Source: a virus
IMG/VR virus record: IMGVR_UViG_3300021185_000097
Location: 1-21,722 of that record
Length of the DNA: 21,722 bases
Direction: 5' to 3' (one strand)
A program made the translations under genes and the position numbers. How positions within the stretch are numbered: position 1 is the stretch's first letter; each line of letters begins with the position of its first letter. Shown here one piece after another: positions 21,163-21,722 of the stretch. The notes beneath the pieces are model-generated. The model did not search any database. It saw only the letters and a program-made list of their open reading frames with translations, and was not told where the DNA came from.

Positions 21163-21722
21163 CTAGAACTCATCGTCAGACGATGGTTCACTGGCTGCTG
21201 CTGCTGGTGCGGGGGAGGAGGAACCACCGTCACCAGTTTCTGCAATATCGCCAAATTCGCTTGGACGGTCAATCAATTTAACCAGTTCGAAGTTCGGGAT
21301 ATTGGTATTGCCACGACCAATTTTAGTCGGGGTTGCGCCGTTGTATGCCACCACGGCGGCTTTGCCTGCCACATCGCTCGATGCTTCCCACTTGCCGTAT
21401 AGCTCTTGGATTGCCATCGTTGCGCCTACTGAAGTTGTAGACCACTCGCGGACTGACTGTTCTTCGCCGAACATCTCCTTGGACATGATGTTGACTTGGA
21501 AACCACGCTTCCAGTCACGCCCGTCATCGGGTTTGTCTACGCGGACATCCAGACTTGGGTCTAGAACCCACTCGGGAGCCTCGCCCTTCGCGAAGACAGC
21601 GTAACCAGTTCGGATAGACCCGAAGTCGAACGCTGCTTTCGTGAAGGTCACAACGCCATCGGCAGTTTGCCATGATGCTGTGGACGGAGCGTAACGAACA
21701 TATGGTGTGTATCCGCTTTCGC
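21163..21722 (-). CDS. Probable phage ssDNA-binding-like protein, N-terminus cut by the right edge
   Basis: The frame is open to the window edge: upstream of the GTG at 21651 it reads ESGYTPYVRYAPSTASWQTA, then DGVV, so the true start lies outside and at least 185 residues are present. The body (TFTKAAFDFGSIRTGYAVFA; PEWVLDPSLDVRVDKPDDGR; WKRGFQVNIMSKEMFGEE) is beta-rich and OB-fold-compatible, then a Ser/Ala/Pro linker and an acidic SSDDEF end. An acidic disordered tail ending in Phe is typical of single-stranded DNA-binding proteins such as T7 gp2.5 and bacterial SSB, and the primase-helicase is next door. I know similar phage proteins mostly as hypothetical; the SSB role is inferred. Confidence 0.6.
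   Translation of the reverse strand, partial: ESGYTPYVRYAPSTASWQTADGVVTFTKAAFDFGSIRTGYAVFAKGEAPEWVLDPSLDVRVDKPDDGRDWKRGFQVNIMSKEMFGEEQSVREWSTTSVGATMAIQELYGKWEASSDVAGKAAVVAYNGATPTKIGRGNTNIPNFELVKLIDRPSEFGDIAETGDGGSSSPAPAAAASEPSSDDEF

Noticed and set aside
1-21722. tRNA, rRNA, integrase, att site, lysis genes, insertion sequence
   Set aside because: I looked for cloverleaf-like GTTCGA arms, recombinase motifs, holin/endolysin features and terminal inverted repeats with transposase motifs, and saw none. Lysogeny or lysis genes, if present, lie outside the window.

Overview
This window is a stretch of a tailed double-stranded DNA phage (or prophage) genome. It is packed with genes on one strand: every gene I can support reads on the minus strand, from the right edge to the left. 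The packaging, head and tail genes are of the lambda/HK97 type: a Nu1-like TerS, a gpA-like TerL, a lambda-type portal, an S78 protease with an HK97-fold capsid, FII-, U-, V-, G/T- and H-like tail genes, an NlpC/P60-like tail peptidase, a J-like tip protein and fibres. This points to a virus with a siphovirus-type tail and a fairly short tape measure (507 aa). The fibre N-terminus and the DGRDVAADGTKLDGIE-type fibre segment are ones I associate with marine phages, so an aquatic, perhaps alphaproteobacterial, host is likely. That is inference; no host gene, tRNA, integrase or att site is visible.

Layout in the direction of transcription (right to left). (1) Replication module, 21722 to about 18050: an ssDNA-binding-like protein cut by the right edge; a 12-bp perfect hairpin; a prim-pol plus RepA-type ATPase (primase-helicase) fusion; a cluster of about 12 TGTGAT/ATCACA iterons with a large dyad that looks like a replication origin; a small PD-(D/E)XK-type protein; and an unknown protein whose C-terminus resembles the SSB tip. 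(2) A gpZ-like protein, then a probable terminator with a T9 tract. (3) Packaging and head, 17122 to 10317: TerS (TTG start), TerL, a 43-aa basic miniprotein, a gpW-like protein, portal, and one 771-774 aa polyprotein joining an N-terminal domain, an acidic linker, the prohead protease and the major capsid protein, closed by a UUCG-loop terminator. (4) Connector and tail, 10245 to 5018: a 70-aa protein, gpFII-like, gpU-like, a 55-aa protein, tail tube, tail chaperone with a -1 frameshift extension, tape measure, two tail-tip proteins and an NlpC/P60-like peptidase. (5) The J-like central tip protein and two fibre proteins, the last running off the left edge.

Many junctions use overlapping stop-start signals (TAATG, TGATG, GTGA), so translational coupling is probably the main way protein ratios are set. 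Exceptions sit where ratios should matter: a programmed frameshift in the tail chaperone, internal ribosome-binding sites within the protease-capsid gene, and a strong terminator after the capsid.

No stretch above 300 bases lacks a gene. The largest non-coding gaps are 17123-17254 (probable terminator), 21063-21162 (hairpin), 10246-10316 (terminator) and 19022-19139 (iterons, also spanned by a 39-codon ORF). The features that most repay attention are the candidate iteron origin, the three-part protease-capsid fusion with internal starts, the A AAA AAG frameshift, the SSB-tip-like tail and the two small ORFs.
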